64,000 bases of DNA from Bosea beijingensis (GTDB lineage: Bacteria; Pseudomonadota; Alphaproteobacteria; Rhizobiales; Beijerinckiaceae), in the NCBI RefSeq assembly GCF_030758975.1, contig NZ_CP132359.1, positions 1,752,811 through 1,816,810 on the forward strand. Reading direction: 5' to 3'. Made by a program: the position numbers and the translations under genes. The notes beneath the pieces were generated by a model. That model was not told the DNA's origin and searched no databases. It saw nothing but the letters and a program-made list of their open reading frames with translations. Shown here in pieces: positions 26,512 to 34,348 of this stretch; position 1 is the stretch's first letter; every line of letters starts with the position of its first letter.

Positions 26512-27903
26512 ATGTTCGGTGCAATGGGCATGTTGTCGTCGGATCGGGTGATCTCTCTTTTTTCGGGGGCAGGCGGCTGCTCCCTCGGCTTTGCGGCTGC
26601 GGGGGCGAAGCCTACGGTCGCCGCAGACATCGACGCTGATGCGTGCGAGACCTATCGTAGGAACCTCGAGGTCGAGTGCGATGAGCTTGACCTTTCTTCC
26701 GATGCGGCCGTTGCGCGCATCATGGGTCGTGCTGGACCTACTGCGCCATTTGCCATTGTCGGCGGCCCGCCCTGTCAGGGCTTCAGCACGGCTGGCCCTC
26801 GGAACGCATCCGACCCACGCAACCGGTTGATCTTCAACTACCTGGAAATCCTACGTCGGCTGCAACCTCGCTGGTTCCTTTTCGAGAACGTCGAGGGCAT
26901 CCTCACATCCAACGGTGGGCGGGACATCGTGCGTCTGGCGACGGAACTGCGGGCAATGGGCTACGCCTTTCAGCTAGAGAAGGTGAATTTCGCCGGATAC
27001 GGGCTGCCTCAGACTCGGAAGAGAGTTTTGGTGGTCGGGAATCGCCTAGGGCACCGGTTCGAACTGCCTGCGCCGGAATTCTCATTCGATAGCGGCAAGG
27101 CGAAGTCCTACAGCCGCTTGCCGTCGGCCCCGTCCCTTCTCGATTCCATCCGCGACTTGCCTGCACCGGGGACGCTGGATCGCCCACTGCCGTATGACGA
27201 TGGCACTCCCTCGCCTTTCGCCACCACTCTCCGGGCAGCCAGTGGCATGGTATCGCAGCACTTCGTTCCAAAACGGTCCGACGCTGCGGCAGTTGCCCGC
27301 CACCTGCTACCGGGGCAGACGATGAAAGACCTCCCCGAGGAGTTGCAGCACGAGAGTTGGCGCAAGCGCGCCAACCGCCGCGTCAGCGATGGAACGCCTA
27401 CCGAGAAGCGTGGAGGGGCTCCTGCTGGCTTCAAGCGGCTTAAAGGTGAATTGAACGCGCTTACTATCACGAGCGCAGCTCCGAGGGAGTTCATCCACCC
27501 CACAGACGACCGAACCCTGACACTACGGGAGTGCGCACGGCTGCAATCCTTCCCAGACGAGTTCACATTTGCCGGAAAAGCGGTGAGCGTGGCTCGGCAA
27601 ATCGGTAACGCAATTCCCCCGCTGGCGGGTCGCGTCTTGGCCGAGATGCTGATGCGAGAGGACGGTCGAGCTGGAGGCGGCTCGGGCTTACGCCATGGTG
27701 TCTCACCGGGGCTCTTCGGCTTCCACCTGACTGACGCAGGGGCGATGAGCCCTGCACTTGCGCAAACCGCTTCTGCGCTCCAGGCCTTGATGGACCAGGA
27801 TCACGAGTTGCCCCTAGCGAGAGCCATCAACAAGGGGCAGCCCCTCCTTGACCTGATGAATCAAGATCGCGAATTGCCCCTGGCCGGGGTCATCAATGGC
27901 TAA
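26512..27903 (+). CDS. DNA (cytosine-5-)-methyltransferase of a type II restriction-modification system
   Basis: Modifies cytosine in a specific target to protect host DNA. The 463 residues carry the ordered C5-MTase motifs: I FSGAGG (17-22), IV PCQ with the catalytic Cys (87-89), VI ENV (125-127), VIII QTRKR (167-171), IX RECARLQSFPDEF and X GNAIPP (365-370). The target-recognition region lies between VIII and IX. After motif X come 93 unusual residues ending in two 22-residue repeats. The frame is open to 26020, but motif I placement favours 26512 or 26530. It overlaps the nuclease gene by 8 bp and GC is visibly below that of its neighbours. Confidence 0.92.
   Translation: MFGAMGMLSSDRVISLFSGAGGCSLGFAAAGAKPTVAADIDADACETYRRNLEVECDELDLSSDAAVARIMGRAGPTAPFAIVGGPPCQGFSTAGPRNASDPRNRLIFNYLEILRRLQPRWFLFENVEGILTSNGGRDIVRLATELRAMGYAFQLEKVNFAGYGLPQTRKRVLVVGNRLGHRFELPAPEFSFDSGKAKSYSRLPSAPSLLDSIRDLPAPGTLDRPLPYDDGTPSPFATTLRAASGMVSQHFVPKRSDAAAVARHLLPGQTMKDLPEELQHESWRKRANRRVSDGTPTEKRGGAPAGFKRLKGELNALTITSAAPREFIHPTDDRTLTLRECARLQSFPDEFTFAGKAVSVARQIGNAIPPLAGRVLAEMLMREDGRAGGGSGLRHGVSPGLFGFHLTDAGAMSPALAQTASALQALMDQDHELPLARAINKGQPLLDLMNQDRELPLAGVING
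27778..27900 (+). repeat. Tandem 66-bp (22-residue) duplication at the methyltransferase C-terminus
   Basis: Copy 1 (27778-27843) encodes LQALMDQDHELPLARAINKG plus two residues; copy 2 (27844-27900) encodes LLDLMNQDRELPLAGVING. The shared pattern is LxxLM(D/N)QD(H/R)ELPLAxxIN. Nucleotides have diverged at third positions, so the duplication is not recent. The last bases of copy 2 include the start codon of the nuclease gene. Confidence 0.75.
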
Positions 27904-28963
27904 ACCACCACTGGAACTCCAAACGCTGGTAACGGCAGCTCGCACGCTGGGTTCGGGCCGAACCGCGCTCTATCTTCCTGACGCAGAGCTGCTCAGCTTG
28001 ATTGGCCTGATCTTGGCTGACCTCGGAAAGAACGCCTTAGCACAGCAGTTGGGAGACGGCGGAGCGGTAGGCGGGAGCTACTTCCAACGGCCTCTCGCTT
28101 CCTTCGAAGTATCGCCGTTCGGGGCCAGGGACTTCTGGGAGGTTCTCCTGAGGTGCCAACAAGAGGTGGAGGACTTCGCGACCTACTTCCGTTGCCTGTG
28201 CGAAATCCATAAGCGCCGTCGCAAGTATGACGTGATCCTTTCGAAGCAAGCCTTCCCCACCAGCGACCAAATCGCCCCCCGAGCCTTGCTGGAGTTCGGC
28301 CTCTCCGATTCATCGGCCCTCGCGACCTGGCTGACCTGGCGCAAGTGGTTGTTTGATCTGGATAACCGTGCTGGCCAGGAGACCGGCTACCTATTCGAAC
28401 CGATCCTTTCGGCCGCATTGGGGGGAGTTCCATTCTCGCCCAGGCGCAGCCCTATCAAGCGTGCCGAGCGCCCGACCGACGGCCGCCAAGTCGATTGCAT
28501 CGTTGGCTGCGACGCTTATGAATTCAAAATCCGCGTTACCATCGCCGCAAGCGGCCAGGGGCGGTGGTCGGAAGAGTTGGCCTTCCCGGTCGATTGCAGG
28601 GCTTCGGGCTTCAACCCAATATTGGTCGTCTTGGACCCGACACCAAACCCGAGGCTGACCGACTTGTCCGCTGCCTTCGTTGCGGCTGGCGGGTCAGTTT
28701 ATATTGGCCAGGATGCGTGGGCACACCTCGAACAGAGGGCTGGTCCAACTATGGCGGTGTTCCTTGAGACCTATGTCCGGCGGCCCGTCGCCAATATCTC
28801 GGATCTGATGCAGGCACCTGCCAACATGACCTTACGCTCTGTGCCGGGTGGCGATGTTTGCTTAACGTTCGATCTTCCTGCGGGAGCTTACGAACGGCGC
28901 ATCGTCAGAGCCGCTAGCGTCCTCATTCAAGAAGACCCCGATGAGGATGATCTAGAGCCCTGA
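27896..28963 (+). CDS. Probable type II restriction endonuclease, PD-(D/E)XK-like
   Basis: A 355-residue protein of no family I recognise by name. Its ATG lies inside the methyltransferase end (ATGGCTAA overlap), the classic arrangement of a coupled restriction partner. A nuclease core is visible: Glu168 in GYLFEPIL, Asp200 in RQVDCIVG, and Glu209-x-Lys211 in YEFKIRV, which matches the acidic / D / ExK layout. The N-terminal half is helical and charged. Function is inferred from partner and motif; the recognition sequence cannot be deduced. An unrelated accessory protein is the alternative. Confidence 0.72.
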   Translation: MAKPPLELQTLVTAARTLGSGRTALYLPDAELLSLIGLILADLGKNALAQQLGDGGAVGGSYFQRPLASFEVSPFGARDFWEVLLRCQQEVEDFATYFRCLCEIHKRRRKYDVILSKQAFPTSDQIAPRALLEFGLSDSSALATWLTWRKWLFDLDNRAGQETGYLFEPILSAALGGVPFSPRRSPIKRAERPTDGRQVDCIVGCDAYEFKIRVTIAASGQGRWSEELAFPVDCRASGFNPILVVLDPTPNPRLTDLSAAFVAAGGSVYIGQDAWAHLEQRAGPTMAVFLETYVRRPVANISDLMQAPANMTLRSVPGGDVCLTFDLPAGAYERRIVRAASVLIQEDPDEDDLEP

Positions 28964-29319
28964 GTGTGTGTGCCTAGTCGGTGCTGCTGGAACGCGCATG
29001 TCAACCGGCGATGCCCATCTTGGCCAAGCACGCTATGACCTTGACGTTTGGCTAGACGGGACGGGCGGCGAGGAGCTGCTGATGCAGCCTCCTTACGAGC
29101 TGCGGGAGTGAATCGTTTTTGCTCGCATGAACAAGACCGGAGCGGGCATGACGACCCAACGACCGCCGAGCCGTTCTAGGAATCGCTTTTTTGAGCCCCG
29201 AGAAGCACCGATTCTTGGGGGTAGGCTTGGGTACATTCTTAGAGACTTCTTGGGTCTACGTTGAAATAGGCCCGATCCAACCCATTGATTTATAGATATT
29301 AATTAAACGGTGGAATTTC
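28964..29319. other. Non-coding right end of the restriction-modification insert
   Basis: 356 bp of lower-GC DNA between the nuclease gene and the 3' end of tRNA-Ser. A 37-codon ATG frame at 28998-29111 (starts MSTGDAHLGQARYDLDVWLD) could be a gene fragment, but it has no visible ribosome site. The last 80 bases are AT-rich. No integrase and no direct repeat of the tRNA end were found here. Confidence 0.4.
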
Positions 29320-29409
29320 TGGCGGAAGGGGTGGGATTCGAACCCACGGTGGGCTTGCACCCACGGCGGTTTTCAAGACCGCTGCCTTAAACCACTCGGC
29401 CACCCTTCC
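29320..29409 (-). tRNA. tRNA-Ser (anticodon UGA)
   Basis: The cloverleaf reads on the minus strand from 29409. The acceptor GGAAGGG pairs with CCCTTCC, the anticodon loop is CTTGAAA between GCGGT and ACCGC (anticodon TGA), and a long class II variable arm GTGGGTGCAAGCCCAC and the T arm GTGGG-TTCGAAT-CCCAC follow. Discriminator G and an encoded CCA end at 29320. The 3' end faces the restriction-modification segment, which suits a genomic-island insertion site. Confidence 0.95.
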
Positions 29410-29498
29410 GGTGCGCGTTCATTGCCGGTCGGAGCGCCGATTTGCAAGCGGAAGATCGCGATGCGGCCCGGCCGCGGAGCGGAGGCGGGATACAGCCG

Positions 29499-29720
29499 TC
29501 ACCGGCTCGTCACGCGGCTATCGCGGCCGGAGCCACCAGGCGGCGCGCCGCCCACCTTACCGGGATCGATGGAATCGAAGGTGGGATCGCCCTCTGCCGC
29601 CGCGACGCTGCGGAGCGGCTCTTTCCGAGCCTCGCCGCCTGCCGGGGCCAAGCGCCCGCTGGTGAAGAAAAAGGCACTCAACCCCACAAGGAAGATGAAC
29701 GTAGCGTATCGCGTGAACAT
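29499..29720 (-). CDS. Small membrane-anchored or secreted hypothetical protein
   Basis: A 73-residue product with ATG 29720 preceded by GGGGAG. It begins MFTRYATFIFLVGLSAFFFTSG, a single hydrophobic segment that can be a signal or an anchor, then a polar Gly/Pro/Ser-rich tail ending GGSGRDSRVTSR. The frame extends upstream to 29852, but that part has no hydrophobic start or ribosome site. It lies between tRNA-Ser and a peptide-binding protein. No function is recognisable. Confidence 0.5.
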   Translation of the reverse strand: MFTRYATFIFLVGLSAFFFTSGRLAPAGGEARKEPLRSVAAAEGDPTFDSIDPGKVGGAPPGGSGRDSRVTSR

Positions 29721-30035
29721 TGAACTCCCCAGCGCATGTTCGCGAGAAGAGCATCGGGCCGGAACCCTCAAATTGACTTCAATCCGGAGTGTAAAATTGT
29801 GCTCAATCCGGCTTTTTCTGCTGCGGATCGATTGTCCTCGCCGAGGGGGCATGGCTCCAGGCCATCGCCGGCAGCGTTGTCCGGACTGCGGCGATGCGAA
29901 GCGACGGCATTACCGACATTATAGGCCTATTCGCTGACTGGACGGCCGCGCCCGGCCATGCATTGCTGGCGCGCCAACGAAAACACGGCATCGAATGCCG
30001 GGGGCAGCAATTGCTGAAAAAGGTGGAGGGAACCC
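29721..30035. other. Divergent upstream region of the small membrane protein and the peptide-binding protein
   Basis: 315 bp without a supportable gene. It presumably holds two divergent promoters. A moderately AT-rich stretch at about 29765-29815 includes AATCCGG repeated twice (CAATCCGGAGTG and CAATCCGGCTTT, 24 bp apart). GGTGGAGGGA just before 30036 is the ribosome site of the next gene. Confidence 0.4.
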
Positions 30036-31823
30036 ATGAAGGAAGAGGAAATCCGCGGCCTGGTCGCGGGTGTGAAGGACGGTTCGCTGTCGCGACGATC
30101 CTTCATCCAGAAGATGGCGGCTGTCGGAATCACGGCGCCGATGGCGACGCAGATCCTGGCCTGGAACGACGTTGCGATGGCCCAGCCGGCCGACCCTTAC
30201 AAGCCGACCAAGGCCGGCGGCGGCGGACCGCTGAAGATCCTGCTCTGGCAGGCCCCGACGCTGCTGAACCCGCATTTCGCTTCGGGTACCAAGGACCAGA
30301 TCGCCTCGCGCATCTTCTTCGAGCCGCTGGCCGGCTGGGACAAGGACGGCAACCTGATCCCGCAGCTTGCCGCGGAAATCCCGAGCAAGGCCAATGGCGG
30401 CCTTTCCGCCGATGGCAAGGAAGTGATCTGGAAGCTGAAGAAGGACGTGCAATGGCATGACGGCAAGCCGTTCACGGCCGATGACGCCGTCTTCACCTGG
30501 GAATATGCCGCCGACCCGGCGACCGCCGCCTACACCACCGGCTCCTATGCCAACATCAAGGTCGAGAAGATCGACAGCCACACCATCAAGGTGATCTTCA
30601 AGGAAGCGACGCCGTTCTGGGCCGATCCCTTCGTCGGCGTCGCCGGCATGATCATCCCGAAGCACCATTTCGGCGACTACAAGGGCGCCAAGTCGCGCGA
30701 GGCCCCGGCCAATCTCAAGCCGGTCGGCACCGGCCCCTACAAGTTCGTCGACTTCAAGCCCGGCGATATCGTGCTCGGCGCGCGCAACGAGAATTACCAC
30801 GTCAAGAACAAGCCGCAGTTCGACACGCTCGAGGTCAAGGGCGGCGGTGACGCGGTCTCGGCGGCGCGTGCCGTCCTGCAGACCGGCGAATACGACTATG
30901 CCTGGAACCTGCAGGTCGAGGACGAGGTCCTCAAGCGCATGGAGGCCGGCGGCCGCGGCAAGGTCGTGGCGGTGAAGGGCGGCGACGTCGAGTTCATCAT
31001 CCTGAACACGACCGATCCCTGGACCGAGGTCGACGGCGAGCGCTCCAGCGTCAAGACCAAGCATCCTTCGCTCAGCGATCCGGCCGTGCGACAGGCGATG
31101 AACCTGCTGATCGACCGCGATTCGATCGAGAAGTTCATCTATGGCCGCGGCGGCGTCGCCACCGCGAGCTTCGTCAACGAGCCCAAGCAGTTCAAGTCGA
31201 CCAAGCTCAAGTATGAGTTCAACATCGACAAGGCCAACAAGATCCTCGACGATGCCGGCTGGAAGAAGGGCGCCGACGGCATCCGCGAGAAGGATGGCAA
31301 GAAGCTCAAATACGTCTTCCAGACCTCGATCAATGCCCCGCGCCAGAAGACCCAGGCGATCATCAAGCAGGCCTGCCAGCGCGCCGGCATCGATCTCGAG
31401 CTGAAGTCGGTCACGGCCTCGGTGTATTTCTCGTCGGACGTCGCCAACCCGGACACCTACACCAAGCTGTACTGCGACATGGAGATGTACACCACGACGC
31501 AGCCGCAGCCCGATCCGGAGCGCTTCCTCAACCAGCTCGTCTCCTGGGAGATCGCCAACAAGGAGAACAAATGGCTGGGACGCAACGTCTCGCGCTACTC
31601 GGACCCGGCTGCTGACGAGGCTTACAAGGCCGCCCAGAAGGAGCTCGACCCGGCCAAGCGCGCCGCGCTCCTGATCAAGGTCAACGACATCTTCTGTGAG
31701 GCCAACGTCATCCTGCCGATCCTGTCGCGCACGGTCGTTGGCGCCTCCGCCAACAGCCTGACGCCCGACATCTCCGGCTGGGAGGTCACGACCTGGAACC
31801 TGGCGAGCTGGTATCGGAGCTGA
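30036..31823 (+). CDS. Peptide/nickel-type ABC transporter substrate-binding protein, Tat-exported
   Basis: A 595-residue periplasmic solute-binding protein of the SBP_bac_5 (DppA/OppA) family. The N-terminus has a twin-arginine signal: SLSRRSFIQKMAAVGITAP after a charged 18-residue lead. Family features include WQAPTLLNPHFASG, LKKDVQWHDGKPFTADDAVFTWEY and the C-terminal ANVILPI. Tat export suggests folding before transport. No dpp/opp permease or ATPase genes are adjacent, so it is an orphan or pairs with a system elsewhere. A hairpin follows the stop. The ligand is unknown. Confidence 0.92.
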   Translation: MKEEEIRGLVAGVKDGSLSRRSFIQKMAAVGITAPMATQILAWNDVAMAQPADPYKPTKAGGGGPLKILLWQAPTLLNPHFASGTKDQIASRIFFEPLAGWDKDGNLIPQLAAEIPSKANGGLSADGKEVIWKLKKDVQWHDGKPFTADDAVFTWEYAADPATAAYTTGSYANIKVEKIDSHTIKVIFKEATPFWADPFVGVAGMIIPKHHFGDYKGAKSREAPANLKPVGTGPYKFVDFKPGDIVLGARNENYHVKNKPQFDTLEVKGGGDAVSAARAVLQTGEYDYAWNLQVEDEVLKRMEAGGRGKVVAVKGGDVEFIILNTTDPWTEVDGERSSVKTKHPSLSDPAVRQAMNLLIDRDSIEKFIYGRGGVATASFVNEPKQFKSTKLKYEFNIDKANKILDDAGWKKGADGIREKDGKKLKYVFQTSINAPRQKTQAIIKQACQRAGIDLELKSVTASVYFSSDVANPDTYTKLYCDMEMYTTTQPQPDPERFLNQLVSWEIANKENKWLGRNVSRYSDPAADEAYKAAQKELDPAKRAALLIKVNDIFCEANVILPILSRTVVGASANSLTPDISGWEVTTWNLASWYRS

Positions 31824-31839
31824 TCGCCATCGATCGTGC

Positions 31840-31865
31840 GGAGGCCGGATCATCGTCCGGCCTCC
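31840..31865 (+). terminator. Hairpin after the peptide-binding protein gene
   Basis: GGAGGCCGGA and TCCGGCCTCC form a perfect 10-bp stem with a TCATCG loop 16 bp after the stop codon. Only a weak T content follows (GTTCG), so termination may be incomplete, but position and strength fit a transcript end. Confidence 0.6.
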
Positions 31866-32049
31866 GTTCGAAATCCGCCCTCGGCCCCAATCTTCGCCGA
31901 GGAGTGCCTTTCTGCATTTGGGTTGCCTCGGCCGCGCCCGGCATCGCTCAGCCCAGCGGCATGATCGGCTTCCCTCCCCGTGCTCCTGAACCCCGCCTGC
32001 CACGAAGGCGGGGGACGACAAGCGCCGCATCAAGGGAGAAGCATCCACA

Positions 32050-33024
32050 ATGACGACGAAACGAGATCTGATCCTCGCGACCGCCGCCTTTGCGCTGCTG
32101 GCGGCTGCGCCGGCACTGGCCGATACCTGGCCGCAGCGGCCAATCACCTTCATCGTGCCCTTCCCGGCCGGCGGCGGCACCGACACCTTCGCAAGACCTC
32201 TTGCCGCCCAGCTCGACCAGCAGCTCAGCCAGCGCATCATCATCGAGAATCGCGGCGGCGCCGGCGGCACGGTCGGCGCCTCGGCCGCAGCGAAAGCCAA
32301 GCCCGACGGCTACACATTCTTCGTCGGAGCGGCGCATCACGCCATCGCGCCGGCGCTCTACCCCAAGCTCGACTACAACATCCAGACCGATTTCATCCCG
32401 ATCGCAGTCATCGCCCAGCCGCCGCAGGTCATCGTCGTGCATCCCGGCAAGGTCCAGGCCAAGACCGTGGCCGAGCTGGTCGAGTTCGCGAGGAAGAACC
32501 CGGAGAAACTGAACTACGCCTCGGCCGGCAACGGCACGACGCATCATCTCGCCGGCGAGCTCTTCCAGATCTCGACCAAGACGAAGATGACCCATGTGCC
32601 CTATCGCGGCGCCGGTCCCGCCTTGCAGGATACGGTCGCCGGGCAGGTCGACCTGCTGTTCGACGGCCTCGGCTCCTCGGCCGCCCAGATCCAGAGCGGC
32701 GCGCTGCGGGCATTGGCCGTCGCGGCTCCCACCCGCTCCGAAGCCGTGCCGAATGTGCCGACCGCCAAGGAAGCCGGCCTGGAAGGCTTCGAGGTCTCGA
32801 CCTGGTATGCGCTCTGGGCGCCGAAGGGTACGCCGCCGGAGATCGTGACCCGGATGCGCGAAGAAGTGCAGAAATCGCTCAAGACGCCGGCGATCGAGGC
32901 CGTCTGGAAGAAAAGCGGCTCGCCGATGCCGAGCCTGACCGGCGAGGAGTTCGGCAAGTTCGTCACGGCCGAGGTCGAGCGCTGGGGCAAGGTCGTCAAG
33001 GAGGCGCAGGTCAAACTGGAGTGA
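32050..33024 (+). CDS. Tripartite tricarboxylate transporter (Bug/TctC) substrate-binding protein
   Basis: A 324-residue periplasmic binding protein. A Sec signal (LILATAAFALLAAAPALA, cleavage before DTWP) is followed by the Bug hallmarks WPQRPITFIVPFPAGGGTDT, ENRGGAGGTVGA, KPDGYT and VPYRGAGPALQDTVAGQVD. Bug proteins bind carboxylates or aromatic acids for TctAB permeases. No TctA or TctB is nearby, as is common for this expanded family. Substrate unknown. Confidence 0.92.
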   Translation: MTTKRDLILATAAFALLAAAPALADTWPQRPITFIVPFPAGGGTDTFARPLAAQLDQQLSQRIIIENRGGAGGTVGASAAAKAKPDGYTFFVGAAHHAIAPALYPKLDYNIQTDFIPIAVIAQPPQVIVVHPGKVQAKTVAELVEFARKNPEKLNYASAGNGTTHHLAGELFQISTKTKMTHVPYRGAGPALQDTVAGQVDLLFDGLGSSAAQIQSGALRALAVAAPTRSEAVPNVPTAKEAGLEGFEVSTWYALWAPKGTPPEIVTRMREEVQKSLKTPAIEAVWKKSGSPMPSLTGEEFGKFVTAEVERWGKVVKEAQVKLE

Positions 33025-33079
33025 GACCGGCGGTTCCCTCGCCCTCCCTTGCTCAAGCGACCCGCAGCAGGGGCCTGAT

Positions 33080-33241
33080 GTGAAAGGGATGGAGCTGAAG
33101 AGGCTGGTCGTGATCGGCCTGGCGATCGCGCTGGCAGCGTTTGCTGCGCTGTTGGCGGTGGGCATCTTCACCGACTTCGCGACCGTGCCCTGTCAGGATG
33201 GGGCGTGGGACGCGACCCGGCAGCGCTGCATCCCGACCTGA
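33080..33241 (+). CDS. Small single-span membrane protein
   Basis: A 50-53 residue product. It starts at GTG 33080 or ATG 33089 in the same frame and ends at the stop 33239-33241. After a basic start (MELKRL) comes a hydrophobic helix of about 22 residues, then FATVPCQDGAWDATRQRCIP with two Cys 13 residues apart that could form a disulfide in the periplasm. AGGGG lies upstream of the GTG. Codon use matches neighbours. Function unknown. Confidence 0.55.
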   Translation: MKGMELKRLVVIGLAIALAAFAALLAVGIFTDFATVPCQDGAWDATRQRCIPT

Positions 33242-33260
33242 GCCGCACGGAACCACACCG

Positions 33261-33836
33261 TCAAGGCTCCGTGCCGTCGCCCATGTCCTCATCTCCCCTG
33301 CCGTCGATGACGGCGCGGGCAACGGTGATCGTGAAGCCGGCCCGCACCAGCGCTGCGAGATCCTTCTGGCGGCTCGCTCCCCGGTCACCGCGCGACCATG
33401 GGCCGAGCCGCTTGCGCCGCGCCGCCTTCCGGGCGGCAGCCAGTTCCTCCTCGTCCCCGACATTGCTGGCGCGTGCCGCAAGTTCGCGTCCTACGCCCTT
33501 CGCGGCGAGCGTGGCAGCCACGGCGCGCGCCGAGCGGCCACGGCGCCGGAGCGTCGCAGCCCTCGCCTCGGCGAAACGCTGGTCGTCGACCAGCCCCGAT
33601 GCGATGCAGCGCGAGACCACCTCGTCGAGCGTGGCCGCATGCGCTGCCGGGTCCTCGCCATGATGGCGGCAGCTCAAAGCGACCTTGCGCGCCAGAACCC
33701 TGCGTAGCTGCGCGGCCGGCGCGGAATAGCGTTCGAGATAATGCAGCGCCGCGCGCTGGAGATAATCGGGCGTGATCCGCCGCGGAGCCCGGGCCGGGCT
33801 CGCGCCCTGCCCTCGCCTGTCGTCTTGACCCGCCAT
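33261..33836 (-). CDS. recX: Regulatory protein RecX
   Basis: Modulates RecA filament activity. The 191 residues consist of RecX three-helix repeats: AALHYLERYSAPAAQLRRVLARKV, then DDQRFAEARAATLRRRGRSARAVAATLAAKGV, followed by a basic tail. recA is not adjacent, which is usual in this order. It lies 1 bp after arfB, so the two are probably co-transcribed. Confidence 0.9.
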   Translation of the reverse strand: MAGQDDRRGQGASPARAPRRITPDYLQRAALHYLERYSAPAAQLRRVLARKVALSCRHHGEDPAAHAATLDEVVSRCIASGLVDDQRFAEARAATLRRRGRSARAVAATLAAKGVGRELAARASNVGDEEELAAARKAARRKRLGPWSRGDRGASRQKDLAALVRAGFTITVARAVIDGRGDEDMGDGTEP

Positions 33837-33837
33837 G

Positions 33838-34257
33838 CTAGTCGGAGGCCGGCTTCTGCCGGCCGGCTTTGACGCCGGAACGCTTTTCCTTGGACGCGAG
33901 TCGGCGTTCCTTCGAGGCCTTGGTCGGCTTCGTCGCGCGGCGAACCTGTGGACGCACGGCGGCGGCCCGGATCAATTCCAGCAGGCGCTCCACTGCCTCC
34001 TCGCGATTGCGCTTCTGGCTGCGATGGGCCTGCGCGACGATGACGATCACGCCCTCCTGCGTCAGCTTGCTCCCGGCGAGCTTCATCAGGCGGATCGCAA
34101 CATCGTTCGGCAGCGACGGCGAACGGCGCACGTCGAAGCGGATCTGAACCGCGCTCGACACCTTGTTGACGTGCTGGCCGCCCGGACCGGAGGCGCGCAC
34201 GAAGCTTTCCTCGATCTCGCTCTCGTCGATCGCGATGGACGGGGTGGCTTGAATCAT
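33838..34257 (-). CDS. arfB: Alternative ribosome-rescue factor ArfB (YaeJ), peptidyl-tRNA hydrolase
   Basis: Rescues ribosomes stalled on truncated mRNA by hydrolysing peptidyl-tRNA. The 139 residues match the family length. The catalytic GGQ lies in RASGPGGQHVNKVSSAVQIRF, and the C-terminus is a basic tail (TKPTKASKERRLASKEKRSG) that enters the mRNA channel. It is divergent from mazG; the two starts almost touch if the long mazG frame is used. Confidence 0.93.
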   Translation of the reverse strand: MIQATPSIAIDESEIEESFVRASGPGGQHVNKVSSAVQIRFDVRRSPSLPNDVAIRLMKLAGSKLTQEGVIVIVAQAHRSQKRNREEAVERLLELIRAAAVRPQVRRATKPTKASKERRLASKEKRSGVKAGRQKPASD

Positions 34258-34348
34258 GGGAGGAGGATTATCAAAGTTTTGCGCATTGCCTCAGCGAAAA
34301 ACCGGCTCCCGCTTCTTCGCGCAAGGCTCCGCCTGCAATCACGGAGAC

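Noticed and set aside
29919..32300. 793-residue frame antisense to the peptide-binding protein
   Set aside because: Long antisense frames are expected at this GC content; the plus strand has a Tat signal and full family match.
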